Shown: positions 40,537-49,328 of the stretch, in pieces
How positions within the stretch are numbered: position 1 is the stretch's first letter
Layout of the letters: every line of letters starts with the position of its first letter
DNA from: Bog-473 sp963754445
Lineage (GTDB): Bacteria > Actinomycetota > Acidimicrobiia > Acidimicrobiales > RAAP-2
Direction: 5' to 3'
Length of the DNA stretch: 64,000 bases
Assembly: GCA_963754445.1 (NCBI GenBank)
Contig: CAVWFT010000002.1
Location: 1,550,001-1,614,000 of the forward strand
Program-made: the position numbers and the translations under genes
Notes under the pieces: generated by a model
What the model was told of the DNA's origin: nothing
The model's input: only the letters and a program-made list of their open reading frames with translations
The model's database searches: none

Positions 40537-41372
40537 TGGCGACGACCACGACCCCGCTCGACGACCGGCCGCCAGGGATCGCCACGCGGATCACCCCGCT
40601 CGCCTTCCTCGGCGGCCGCCATGCCTCTCGTGTCCTCGAGCGCAACATCCTGGTCTATCGGCGTTCGTGGATCTTTCTCGTGTCGGGCTTCTTCGAGCCG
40701 CTCTTCTACCTGCTCTCCATCGGCATCGGGCTCTCGCACCTCGTGGGTCCGATCCCGGTCAACGGGCAGCTCGTGGCCTACACGTCGTTCGTCGCCCCCG
40801 GTCTGCTGGCCTCGTCGGCCATGAACGGCGCCATGATCGACTCGACCTTCCAGGTCTTCTTCAAGCTCAAGATCGCCAAGACCTATGACGCCATGCTCTC
40901 CACGCCCCTCGGCGTGGGTGACGTCGCGCTGGGCGAGTTGAGTTGGTGCCTGATCCGCTGCGCGCTGTACTCCGGCGCGTTCATCGTCATCATGGCCATC
41001 CTCGGTTACATCGTGTCGCCCTGGGCGGTGCTGTGCTGGCCGGCGGCCATCCTGACCGGGCTGGCCTTCGCCGCCGCCGGCATGGCGGGGACGACCTACA
41101 TGAGGACCTGGCAGGACTTCGACATGGTCTCCCTGGCCTTCATTCCCCTGTTCCTCTTCTCCGCCACCTTCTACCCGCTCACCGTCTACCCGGGCTGGCT
41201 CCAGGCGGTGGTGCGGTGCACGCCGCTCTATCAGGGTGTGGTGCTGTGCCGGGCAGCCGACCTGGGCATCTGGAATCCCGTGCTGGTGGCCCACGTGGCC
41301 TACCTGGTCGTGATGACGGTGGCGGGTGTCCTCATCGTCAAGCGGCGCCTCGGCCGGTTGCTGTTGCCGTGA
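40536..41372 (+). CDS. ABC-2 family permease (second subunit)
   Basis: This 278-residue permease has six predicted helices. It is homologous to the preceding gene in overall plan and in FSATFYPLTVYPGWLQAVVRCTPLYQGVVLCRAADLG, so the pair probably arose by duplication and forms a heterodimeric channel. The start overlaps the upstream stop (TGATG). With the ATPase at 38681 it completes the transporter. Substrate genes are not adjacent. Confidence 0.9.
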   Translation: MATTTTPLDDRPPGIATRITPLAFLGGRHASRVLERNILVYRRSWIFLVSGFFEPLFYLLSIGIGLSHLVGPIPVNGQLVAYTSFVAPGLLASSAMNGAMIDSTFQVFFKLKIAKTYDAMLSTPLGVGDVALGELSWCLIRCALYSGAFIVIMAILGYIVSPWAVLCWPAAILTGLAFAAAGMAGTTYMRTWQDFDMVSLAFIPLFLFSATFYPLTVYPGWLQAVVRCTPLYQGVVLCRAADLGIWNPVLVAHVAYLVVMTVAGVLIVKRRLGRLLLP

Positions 41373-41433
41373 TGACGGGCGCAGCGCGCCGGTACCGTAT
41401 GGCTCCCAACGCCGAAACAGAGGATCCGACCGA

Positions 41434-42015
41434 ATGAACATCGTGGTGAGCAACGTGAAGGGCGGAGTGGGGAAGACGACCTCGTCCGTCTATCTGGCGG
41501 CCGTGGCGGCCCGGCGGGGGAAGGGTCCCGTCGTGCTGGTGGACGCGGACCCCCAAGGCTCTTCGGCCGAGTGGTACGACGCCGACCCCATCGAAGGGGT
41601 CGAGCTGATGGAGGGACCTTCGGTGCGCACGGTGACCAAGGCCATGGGTCGTGAGAACGGCACGGTCGTGGTCGACACGCCACCTGGCGAGGGCACCGTG
41701 GTCCAGGCCGCCCTGGGTCGGGCCGATGCGGTCGTCATTCCGACCCGGGCCGGCGGGGTGGAGCCGAACCGGGTGGTCTCGACCCTGGAGATGACACCGA
41801 GCGACGTCCCGGCCGGCGTGGTCATCTGCTCGGCCCGGCTGGGCACCAACGACCTCGAGGCGACCATCGCCTGGTGGACCGAGCTCAAGGTGCCCGTCTG
41901 GGGTGTCATCCCCGAGCGGGTCTCCATCGCCAGCGGGCCGACGGCCGGCTTGTCCGCGGATGGCCTCGAGCTCTACGACAAGGTGCTGCGCAAGGCGATG
42001 GGCAAGGCGCGCTGA
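41434..42015 (+). CDS. ParA/MinD-like P-loop ATPase (orphan)
   Basis: This 193-residue protein has the deviant Walker A KGGVGKTT at about residues 9-16 with the signature Lys9, VVLVDADPQGSS for the switch region and VVVDTPPGEG as Walker B. It lacks the N-terminal helix-turn-helix of plasmid ParA and no parB or centromere-like repeat is near. Such small orphan ParAs position protein complexes or plasmids. It follows the ABC-2 exporter by 61 nt and converges with the stress phosphatase gene. Confidence 0.87.
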   Translation: MNIVVSNVKGGVGKTTSSVYLAAVAARRGKGPVVLVDADPQGSSAEWYDADPIEGVELMEGPSVRTVTKAMGRENGTVVVDTPPGEGTVVQAALGRADAVVIPTRAGGVEPNRVVSTLEMTPSDVPAGVVICSARLGTNDLEATIAWWTELKVPVWGVIPERVSIASGPTAGLSADGLELYDKVLRKAMGKAR

Positions 42016-42022
42016 CCGGGGG

Positions 42023-45000
42023 TCAGCTGGGGGCCAGCGCGGGCAGCTCGGCCCGAAAGCGGCTGTCGCTCCACGAGACGGGCTCCTGGCCATGGAGCTG
42101 CCCGATGAGCTCGGTGATGAACCAGCGCCGGACGGCCACGCTCGTCGGAGACGCCGGCAGTGTCAGGAGCTGGGCCGACAGCCCGAACTCGTCCGCCTCG
42201 TCGAGCACGGCTGCGTAGAACTCGCACGCGCCATCGGCGCCCTGGGGGAGTGCCAGATGCCAGTCGAAGTACTCCTCTTGGTTGTCGACGGCCCTCTGCC
42301 ACTCGTCGTCGAGGCCGGGGCCCAGGTGGTTGAATCGTGTCCCGATATCGGATACGAGCGCGCGCAGGCGTTCGGGCAACGCGGGTGCGCCCTGAGCTGT
42401 GCCAGAACGCTCCTTCATGAGCCTGAGCTCGCGGAACAGCGCCTCGTATTCCTCGCTCGCCTTTTGCAGCAGGGCCACCGGCATGCCCAGGAGTCGAATG
42501 GGGACCATGGTCTCGCGTGCTGCGTCGGGATGCAGGTCGGGGTGGGCGAGCCCCGCGATGTCGAAGCGGAAGCTCCCGTCGGAGACCGACGCCGGGGCGG
42601 CGCTGTACACCACGGGTAATTCGAACCACACGATCTTGCCGCCGCTGACCGACTGCACGCCCCAATCCGCGGCCAGGGTGTTGAAGAGCGTGAGGCCGCG
42701 ACCGGTCGCCGCGTCGGGGCCGTACTCCTTGATGGCAGGAGAGGTCGTACTCCCGTCGGCCACGTCGACCCGGATCCGGTCCGGAAGGATGTGCAACGTG
42801 ACGCACATGGGAGTGGCGGCATGCAGGAGCGCATTGGTCACCAGCTCCGAGGTCAGCAGGGCCGCGCACGCCGCCACGTCGGAGGGGATGTCCTGCAGAT
42901 GGGCCGTCAACCAATGCCGAGCCACCGGTGTGCTCTCCACGACCGGATCGAGGTGCAGGGTCGACATGCCATCCCGTGACGTACCCACTCGGGCTGTCGT
43001 TATGCCTTCTGTTGTCTTCCCGGTGTACTTGAGCGACAGCACGACGGAGTCGTCCGCCCGCTCGTCCTCCTCGAGCATCGACGCAAAGGCCTCGGCCGGC
43101 CGTGCCGGCCACCCGCTCTTGGCAATGATGGTTGCCGCGGCGGCGAGCCGATCCATTCCGTTGGTCAGCAGCTCACCCCTGCGCTCGATCAGCCCGTCGC
43201 TGTACATGATCAGCGAGTCGCCGGACTGGAGGACGACCTCGTCGCGCGGGCGCGGCGCCCCCCTCAGTCCGGATGCGATCAGGAGCGACTGCTGGAGCGG
43301 GCAGAACATGACCTGGCCGTCCGCACGGACGATGAGCGGCGGTGGGTGCCCGGCGTTGCAGAGCACGACCTTTCCCGTCTTGGGATTGACGGTCCCGACG
43401 ATGGCCGTGACCACCCGCTCCTCGATGAGGTTGTCGAAGAGATGGTCGAGCGAGGTCAGGATCTCGTTCGGCGTCTGCCCGGCCACGCCGTAGGCCCGGA
43501 TGGCGCTGCGGACCTGACCCATCAAGGCGGCCGCGGGTGCACCCTTCCCCATGACGTCGCCGACGCTGAAGCAGACGGTGTCGGGGTCCAGCTCGAACAC
43601 GTCGTACCAGTCACCGCCGGCGTACGAGCCGGCAACTCCCGGGCGGTACTCCGCGTCGAGTTCGAGCCCGACGATGAGAGGCAGGGAATCGGGCAGCACG
43701 GCACGCTGGAGCACCTCGGCCACCACGTGCTCGCGCTGGAACCTGGTCGCGTTGGAGAGCGCGACCCCGGTCCGGCTCGCCACCTCGGTGGCCAGCGACA
43801 CGTCGTCGGCCTCGAACGCCCGACCCGGTCCGTCGAGGAAGGTCATGACCCCGATGACCTCTCCGTTGGCGGTGAGCGGAATGGCGAGAGCCATCGAGGT
43901 GACCCGGTGGCCCTCATCCTCCGTCTCGACCGCCGCCATCTGGGTCCGTCCGGTCCGGTAGGCCACGGCGGCGGGGTTCTCGGAGTCGTAGGGCACGTCC
44001 TCGCCGCCGAAGGACAGCGCGGAGGGGCCGGGCGAGCTCGGGCCGCGCACGTCGAGGCGGACCAGGCTCGTGTCGCCGGGAACCTGGACGATGCACGAAT
44101 CGGCCAGTCGACCCTCGACCAGGCTCATGGTGCGCCGGATCACGGTAGTCGGCTCCAGGCTCGAACTCAGGAGCCGGGTGACCTCGGAGAGGAGGGAGAG
44201 GCGCTCCCGGGCCGCTTCGGCCGCCCGCAGGGCCTCACGCTCGTGTTCGAACACCTGCGCCCTCTCCAGGGCCTGCGCGGTCAGGGCGGCCAATGTGGCC
44301 AGGAAACGCAGGTCGGGCGCGCTCAACTCGGGGTTGTCGACGAAGGCGAGGGAGAGCACACCGAGCGGGCCGACGGATCCGATCAGCGGCTCGGTGATGA
44401 CCGTCACCGATCGACCCAGATCCTTGACGATCCGCGGCACGATCTCGGCTGCGACGTCCTCGTCCATCGGTCCGCCCGCATCGATCGTGCTCACGACGGT
44501 GCGGCCCCGGGCAAAGGCGACACCGGCCCTCGACGCCTCGATCGGAACGAGGGCGCGGGACAACAGGGCCGGATGTCCGCTGCTGGCCAGGCACGACAGG
44601 CCTCGGTCGCCCACAGCGGGCACGCGCACGATGGCCGACTGGGCCCCGAGGGCCCGTCGGCCACCGGCGATGGCGGCATGGGCCACGTCGCCCGGCGTGG
44701 TGGCCGCCGCCAGCGCCGAGCTGAGCTGATGGAGGTGCTGGCTGCGCTCGAGGCTGACGAACTCGGTCAGGGTCAGGCGGGCGCGCTCGACCGCCTGGGC
44801 GGCGGTGCCGGTCATGGTGAGGAGGAAGGAGCGGTCCTGGCCCGAGATCTCGCGATCGGTCGCCCAGTGGACCACCACGACACCGATCGTGTGGTCCGAG
44901 ACGACCATCGGCACGACGGCCAGAGCCCGGAAGCGGCTCGATTCCATGGCGGCGACGATGTCGGGGCGCTGCAGTCGGACCTCTTCGAGCGTCTCGGCGA

Positions 45001-45673
45001 AGAGGGCGGCGTGCGATCCGAGGATCGGTCCTCCCGGTTGCAGCGCGCTGAGCACACCGTCGACCGGCTCGTCGGGGTCGTAGCCGAAGCGGCGCAGGGT
45101 GCGCAGGGTCCCGACATCGCCGACGATGGCGAACGTGGCGGCATCCACGTCGAGCTCGTCGCGCAGGGCCGCGAACACGGCGTCGGCCACCTGCGATGGG
45201 TCGGCGGCGGTGGTCAGGGCACGGGCCATCGCCTGCATGCGCTGCGCCGTCTCCGCCGCGACCCGGCGCCGGCGCTCGGTTCGTGTCTCGGAGCGGGCGG
45301 TCGAGAGCTGGACCGTGCGCTGTCCGCGCAGATAGGCCATGTACATCGCAACAGCCGTGGCCACGAGCTGGGTGGCCACCCGTAGGATGTGGTTGAGTTC
45401 GCCATAGCTATGGGGGGGCGTGCTGATGACGAGGGCACAGACGGCGGCGAGCAGTCCGACCACGGCGACCCGCCACGGGCGCGCGAAGAGGGCGGCGATG
45501 AACGGCCCGATGGCCAGCAAGCCGACGGCCGAGATGTTCCCGTTGGAGAGTGCGATGACCATGGCCACGCCGGCCACCCAGACGAGGGCTGCCACGGTGG
45601 CGATCGCTTCGGCGCGGTCCACCCGCAGGCCGCTCAGCCTGGTCGGTCGATCCTCGTCTCGCTGGTCGGGCAC
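42023..45673 (-). CDS. Membrane GAF/PP2C phosphatase with fused RsbW-type ATPase domain
   Basis: The product is about 1216 residues from a GTG with AGGA 5 nt upstream; a TTG 75 nt earlier lacks a ribosome site. The order is four membrane helices (about 24-115), three GAF-like domains (about 160-300, 320-480 and 500-670), and a SpoIIE/PP2C phosphatase (about 680-895) with metal motifs GGDWYDVFEL and GDVMGKG. An anti-sigma-type HATPase follows (about 920-1020), with N-box SELVTNALLHA, VADGSTTSP and ATGRGL, then a ~190-residue tail I do not recognise. It should dephosphorylate the STAS protein encoded divergently and may also bind sigma. Confidence 0.88.
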   Translation of the reverse strand: MPDQRDEDRPTRLSGLRVDRAEAIATVAALVWVAGVAMVIALSNGNISAVGLLAIGPFIAALFARPWRVAVVGLLAAVCALVISTPPHSYGELNHILRVATQLVATAVAMYMAYLRGQRTVQLSTARSETRTERRRRVAAETAQRMQAMARALTTAADPSQVADAVFAALRDELDVDAATFAIVGDVGTLRTLRRFGYDPDEPVDGVLSALQPGGPILGSHAALFAETLEEVRLQRPDIVAAMESSRFRALAVVPMVVSDHTIGVVVVHWATDREISGQDRSFLLTMTGTAAQAVERARLTLTEFVSLERSQHLHQLSSALAAATTPGDVAHAAIAGGRRALGAQSAIVRVPAVGDRGLSCLASSGHPALLSRALVPIEASRAGVAFARGRTVVSTIDAGGPMDEDVAAEIVPRIVKDLGRSVTVITEPLIGSVGPLGVLSLAFVDNPELSAPDLRFLATLAALTAQALERAQVFEHEREALRAAEAARERLSLLSEVTRLLSSSLEPTTVIRRTMSLVEGRLADSCIVQVPGDTSLVRLDVRGPSSPGPSALSFGGEDVPYDSENPAAVAYRTGRTQMAAVETEDEGHRVTSMALAIPLTANGEVIGVMTFLDGPGRAFEADDVSLATEVASRTGVALSNATRFQREHVVAEVLQRAVLPDSLPLIVGLELDAEYRPGVAGSYAGGDWYDVFELDPDTVCFSVGDVMGKGAPAAALMGQVRSAIRAYGVAGQTPNEILTSLDHLFDNLIEERVVTAIVGTVNPKTGKVVLCNAGHPPPLIVRADGQVMFCPLQQSLLIASGLRGAPRPRDEVVLQSGDSLIMYSDGLIERRGELLTNGMDRLAAAATIIAKSGWPARPAEAFASMLEEDERADDSVVLSLKYTGKTTEGITTARVGTSRDGMSTLHLDPVVESTPVARHWLTAHLQDIPSDVAACAALLTSELVTNALLHAATPMCVTLHILPDRIRVDVADGSTTSPAIKEYGPDAATGRGLTLFNTLAADWGVQSVSGGKIVWFELPVVYSAAPASVSDGSFRFDIAGLAHPDLHPDAARETMVPIRLLGMPVALLQKASEEYEALFRELRLMKERSGTAQGAPALPERLRALVSDIGTRFNHLGPGLDDEWQRAVDNQEEYFDWHLALPQGADGACEFYAAVLDEADEFGLSAQLLTLPASPTSVAVRRWFITELIGQLHGQEPVSWSDSRFRAELPALAPS

Positions 45674-45787
45674 AGTGTTCCTGGGGTCCTCGGTCGCGGA
45701 CTGGTGGTATCGAACGCTACGTCCTTTCGCGTCGCCACCCCCCGTCAAGCGCCCGATGCACGCGACTGCCTGGGCTTTTTTGGGTCC

Positions 45788-45813
45788 GTACCCCTAGGGT
45801 GACCGTGGGAAAC
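45788..45813 (-). promoter_or_regulatory. SigB/SigF-type promoter for the phosphatase gene
   Basis: On the minus strand GTTT-N16-GGGTAC matches the alternative-sigma consensus (GTTT, then GGGTAT or GGGTAC 14-17 nt later). It points at the phosphatase gene, giving a leader of roughly 100 nt. It is back to back with the promoter of the sigma operon. Confidence 0.6.
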
Positions 45814-45820
45814 ACGTCAG

Positions 45821-45846
45821 GTTTACGTTCTTCCTGGCGAGGCTAT
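45821..45846 (+). promoter_or_regulatory. SigB/SigF-type promoter for the STAS-RsbW-sigma operon
   Basis: GGTTTAC starts the element; from GTTT there are 16 nt to GGCTAT (five of six bases of GGGTAT). It would start transcription about 70 nt before the STAS start. Its presence suggests that the sigma factor drives its own operon. Confidence 0.55.
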
Positions 45847-45921
45847 AGAACGTCAGACAATCACCATTGCATGAAAGTCGGGGATCGTCCCCGAAGACCC
45901 CGGAATGACGCAGGAGGACCG

Positions 45922-46263
45922 GTGGAACAGGAATTTCACATCGAGGAGCGCAAAGACGGCGCGATTCCGGTGGTTGCAGTCAGCGGCGAGATCGATGTTG
46001 CCACGGCCCCCCAACTGCGGGAGTGCCTGCACCACGTCATCACGGAAGGCAATGCCACGGTGGCCCTCGATCTGCTCGAGGTCTCGTTTCTCGACTCGAC
46101 CGCGCTCGGTGTGCTGGTCGGAGGGCTCAAGCGGTGCCGGGAACTCGGCGGCGACATGCGGGTCGTGGTGGCGGACCCGCGCATCATAAAGATCTTCGAG
46201 ATCACCGGCTTGACGAGCGTCTTCTCCATCTCGGATTCGCTCCAGGCCGCGGGCGTTTCGTGA
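45922..46263 (+). CDS. Anti-anti-sigma factor (STAS domain)
   Basis: This 113-residue single STAS domain starts at a GTG 4 nt after AGGAGG. VSGEIDVATAPQL and VSFLDSTALGVLVGG are diagnostic; Ser59 in D58-S59-T60 is the residue normally phosphorylated by the anti-sigma kinase and dephosphorylated by PP2C. Unphosphorylated, it should sequester the anti-sigma factor and free sigma. It is the first gene of a three-gene operon with 4-nt overlaps. Confidence 0.92.
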   Translation: MEQEFHIEERKDGAIPVVAVSGEIDVATAPQLRECLHHVITEGNATVALDLLEVSFLDSTALGVLVGGLKRCRELGGDMRVVVADPRIIKIFEITGLTSVFSISDSLQAAGVS

Positions 46264-46685
46264 GCCCAGCCGCGGACCAGCTCGCCCAGGGCGACCGCAT
46301 CCAACTCACGTTCCCCGCCCGGGGCGACCTGATCGTGCTGGCCCGGTTGGTCTCGAGCGCGGTCTCCGCCCGGGCCGGCTTCGACATCGAGGAACTCGAG
46401 GACCTGCGGCTCGCGGTCGGGGAGCTCTGCCTGCTGGCCCTCCACGGCAGCGACGCCCAGCACGGCGACTTGTGTCTGGAGCTGTCGGTGCTGGCCGACG
46501 CCATCGAGGTCACCGCGACGCTCGAGCGGGCGGCGCCGCAGGTGGCCACCGAGCCCGAGGCCGACGAGAGTGCACGCTTGAGCGAGCAGATCCTCGACGC
46601 CCTGGTCGACGAACATGGCCGAGAGCGCCAAGATGGCTTCGTGCGGGCATGGCTGCGCAAGCGGCGGTTGGGGCATGCGGAGTGA
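46260..46685 (+). CDS. RsbW-like anti-sigma protein with degenerate ATP site
   Basis: This 141-residue protein is in the RsbW position, overlapping the STAS stop (GTGA) and the sigma start (GTGA). The N-terminal half fits the fold: RIQLTFPARGDLIVLARLVSSAV and DIEELEDLRLAVGELCLLAL. The N-box keeps Glu but has Leu where Asn should bind Mg-ATP, and neither the DxGxG nor the GxGL motif is visible further on (LERAAPQV and SARLSEQILDALVDE stand there). It may bind sigma or the STAS protein without kinase activity. Confidence 0.75.
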   Translation: MSPAADQLAQGDRIQLTFPARGDLIVLARLVSSAVSARAGFDIEELEDLRLAVGELCLLALHGSDAQHGDLCLELSVLADAIEVTATLERAAPQVATEPEADESARLSEQILDALVDEHGRERQDGFVRAWLRKRRLGHAE

Positions 46686-47446
46686 CAGACGGCCCGGAAC
46701 ATGACCCCGGGCCGGATTGGGATGCTTCCGAGGTTGAGCACCCGGCACTCGATCCGGTCGAACGCGAAGCGCTGATCAGCGCCAATCTCGGGTTGGCCAG
46801 CCAACTAGCACGGCGATTCCTCCATCGCGGTGAGCCCTACGACGACCTCGTGCAGGTGGCCTCGGTGGCGTTGATCAAGTCGGTCGACCGCTACGACCCC
46901 GAACGGGGCGTGGAGTTCGCGCCGTTCGCGACCCGCACCATCATCGGCGAGCTGAAGCGACACTTCCGGGACAAGGGGTGGGCCGTGCGGGCCAGCCGCC
47001 GGGTCCAAGAGCTCTATCTCGAACTCGGGCACGCATCGGCCACGCTGGTCCAGGAACTGGGGCGCAACCCCACCGTGCCCGAGCTCGCGGTGGCCGTGGG
47101 CGCCAGCGAGGAAGCGGTGATCGAGGCTCTCGAAGCCGGCCAGGGTTATCGCGCTGCCTCCATCGACGCCTCCGAGAGCGAGGACGATCCCTTGCTGACC
47201 CGGTTGGGCGCGCACGACGCCAGCTACGACTCGGTCGAGGATCGTGCCCTTCTCGGTCCGGCCCTGGCGACCTTGCCCGACCGTGAACAGTCGATCCTGC
47301 GCATGCGCTTCGTCGAGGGACTGACACAGTCCGAGATCGCCGATGCGGTGGGGGTGAGTCAGATGCACGTCTCCCGTCTCTTGACCTCGAGTCTCCAGAA
47401 GCTGCGCGACGGGATCGGATCGAACGATCCGAACACCCCGTCCTGA
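46682..47446 (+). CDS. RNA polymerase sigma factor, SigB/SigF/SigG type
   Basis: This is a 254-residue group 3 sigma. Region 2 reads LISANLGLASQLARRFLHRGEPYDDLVQVASVALIKSVDRYDPERGVEFAPFATRTIIGELKRHFRDKGW, region 3 VQELYLELGHASATLVQELGRNPTVPELAVAVGASEEAV, and region 4.2 LTQSEIADAVGVSQMHVSRLL. The GTG overlaps the preceding stop. It probably governs general stress or stationary-phase genes and, from the promoter sequences upstream, its own operon and the phosphatase gene. Confidence 0.95.
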   Translation: MTDGPEHDPGPDWDASEVEHPALDPVEREALISANLGLASQLARRFLHRGEPYDDLVQVASVALIKSVDRYDPERGVEFAPFATRTIIGELKRHFRDKGWAVRASRRVQELYLELGHASATLVQELGRNPTVPELAVAVGASEEAVIEALEAGQGYRAASIDASESEDDPLLTRLGAHDASYDSVEDRALLGPALATLPDREQSILRMRFVEGLTQSEIADAVGVSQMHVSRLLTSSLQKLRDGIGSNDPNTPS

Positions 47447-47591
47447 CGACGATTTCCGGCGAGGAGGTTCCTTCCTCTTCCTGAATTAGCTTCGTTCCTC
47501 CGTCCCTAAGGACGAGATCGGAAAAATACCGAGCAATTCGGGTGTCCCTTGAGTATGGTGCGTCGAATTCCCTGGAGAGAACGGAGCGCCC

Positions 47592-49247
47592 ATGGTCCAT
47601 CTCGATTCTTCATTGGCCCAGGAAGAGAAGGACCCGGGTGAGAAGGGCCTCAAGAGCGGCGCGCTCGGGCTGTTCTCGTCGGTGGTCGTGGGCGTGGCGT
47701 CGACGGCGCCGGCCTACAGCCTCGCCGCCACCCTGGGCTTCGTCGTCATCGCCATCAACGGGCTGCAGGCACCGATCATCTCCATCCTGGCCTTCGTACC
47801 GATGCTGTTCATCTCCTACGCCTACAAGGAGCTGAACAACGCCGACCCCGACTGCGGCACGACGTTCACCTGGGCCACCCGCGCCTTCGGCCCCAAGACC
47901 GGTTGGTTCGGCGGCTGGGGGATCGTGGCGGCGGACATTCTCGTGATGGCGAGCCTGGCCCAGATCGCCGGGCAGTACGTCTTCCTGCTCTTCGGTGCCA
48001 ATGGCATAGGAACCGACCCGTCGAGCGGCTGGGTGCTGCTGGTCGGCATCCTCTGGATCGTCGTGATGACCGCCATCTGCTACGTGGGGGTCGAGATCTC
48101 CGCCAACATGCAAAAGGCCCTCCTCGGCATCGAGCTGACGGTCCTGGTCATCTTCGCCGCCGTGGCCTTCATCAAGGTGGGGTCGGGCCACGCTCCTCTG
48201 GGCCATCTGACCCCGAGCGCCGAGTGGTTCAATCCGTTCCACCACCTGAGCTTCACGAGCTTCATGGTCGGCTTCACCCTCATGCTGTTCATCTACTGGG
48301 GCTGGGACACTGCCGTCTCGGTGAACGAGGAGACCAAGGACTCGACCCGCACGCCGGGGCGGGCCGCCGTGCTCTCCACGCTCATCCTGCTGGCCACGTA
48401 CGCCATCGTTATCGTGGCCTCCCAGTCCTACGCCGGCATCGGCACCACGGGCATTGGACTGGGCAACCCCGCCAACTCGGGCGACGTCCTCAATTCGTTG
48501 GGCTCCTCGGTGTTCGGCAGCAACGGGATCGGCTGGATCATGATCAAGCTGCTCTTGTTGATGGTGCTGAGTTCTGCCGCGGCGTCGACCCAGACGACCA
48601 TCTTGCCGACGGCCCGGACGACCTTGTCGATGGCGACCTACGAGTCGATCCCGTCGATGTTCGGGAAGGTGCACAAGCGATTCCTCACGCCCACGACCTC
48701 GACGGTGGCGATGGGCCTCGTCTCCATCGCGTTGTACGTGGCGATGAACTATCTGTCGAACGGCAGCAGCGTGATCGGCGACTCCGTCTCGGCGCTCGGG
48801 GCCATGATCGCCTTCTACTACGGCCTCACCGGCTTCGCCTGCGTCTGGTTCTACCGCAAGTCGCTGCGCGAGAGCGCCCGGACGTTCTGGCTCCGGGGCG
48901 TGCTGCCGTTGCTCGGAGGCCTCATTCTCTGGTTCTGCATGTTCTGGTTCATCTGGTACAACTGGGTCACCCCGTCCAACAGCTACACGACGTGGACCTT
49001 TCCGGGTACGCACCGGGTGATCGGCGGCGTCATCATCCTCATCTTCGCCTCCGTCGTCCTGGGGATCGTGCTGATGCTGGCCTTCTGGGCCGTGCGTCCC
49101 GCCTTCTTCCGGGGCGAGGTGCTCAACGCCGACACGCCGACCCGGGTGCCCGACGACGTCGGTGTGCCGGTGGGCCTGTTCGGGATCGAGCCGTTCGGCG
49201 ATGTGGACGGCGACCAGGGTGGGAAGGAACCCACCGAAACGGTGTAG
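47592..49247 (+). CDS. APC-superfamily amino acid permease
   Basis: This 551-residue permease has about 12 hydrophobic helices. The first unwound helix has SSVVVGVASTAPAYSLAATLG, typical of APC amino-acid transporters, and NNADPDCGTTFTWATRAFGPKTGWFGGW is the next conserved block. FTLMLFIYWGWDTAVSVNEETKD marks helix 6. A GGAG-rich leader precedes the ATG. It lies 145 nt downstream of the sigma gene and could be a stress-regulated uptake gene, but I see no SigB/SigF-type promoter in that gap. Confidence 0.9.
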   Translation: MVHLDSSLAQEEKDPGEKGLKSGALGLFSSVVVGVASTAPAYSLAATLGFVVIAINGLQAPIISILAFVPMLFISYAYKELNNADPDCGTTFTWATRAFGPKTGWFGGWGIVAADILVMASLAQIAGQYVFLLFGANGIGTDPSSGWVLLVGILWIVVMTAICYVGVEISANMQKALLGIELTVLVIFAAVAFIKVGSGHAPLGHLTPSAEWFNPFHHLSFTSFMVGFTLMLFIYWGWDTAVSVNEETKDSTRTPGRAAVLSTLILLATYAIVIVASQSYAGIGTTGIGLGNPANSGDVLNSLGSSVFGSNGIGWIMIKLLLLMVLSSAAASTQTTILPTARTTLSMATYESIPSMFGKVHKRFLTPTTSTVAMGLVSIALYVAMNYLSNGSSVIGDSVSALGAMIAFYYGLTGFACVWFYRKSLRESARTFWLRGVLPLLGGLILWFCMFWFIWYNWVTPSNSYTTWTFPGTHRVIGGVIILIFASVVLGIVLMLAFWAVRPAFFRGEVLNADTPTRVPDDVGVPVGLFGIEPFGDVDGDQGGKEPTETV

Positions 49248-49328
49248 CCGCGGCGGGCCGTCGTGCGTTCCGCTAGAACCGGAGTCCTGGCCGGCACGCG
49301 GCCCGCTCGACACGACGGTGGAGGCACC

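Noticed and set aside
41434..42015. Plasmid or chromosome partition locus
   Set aside because: ParA alone, with no parB and no parS-like repeats in the flanks.
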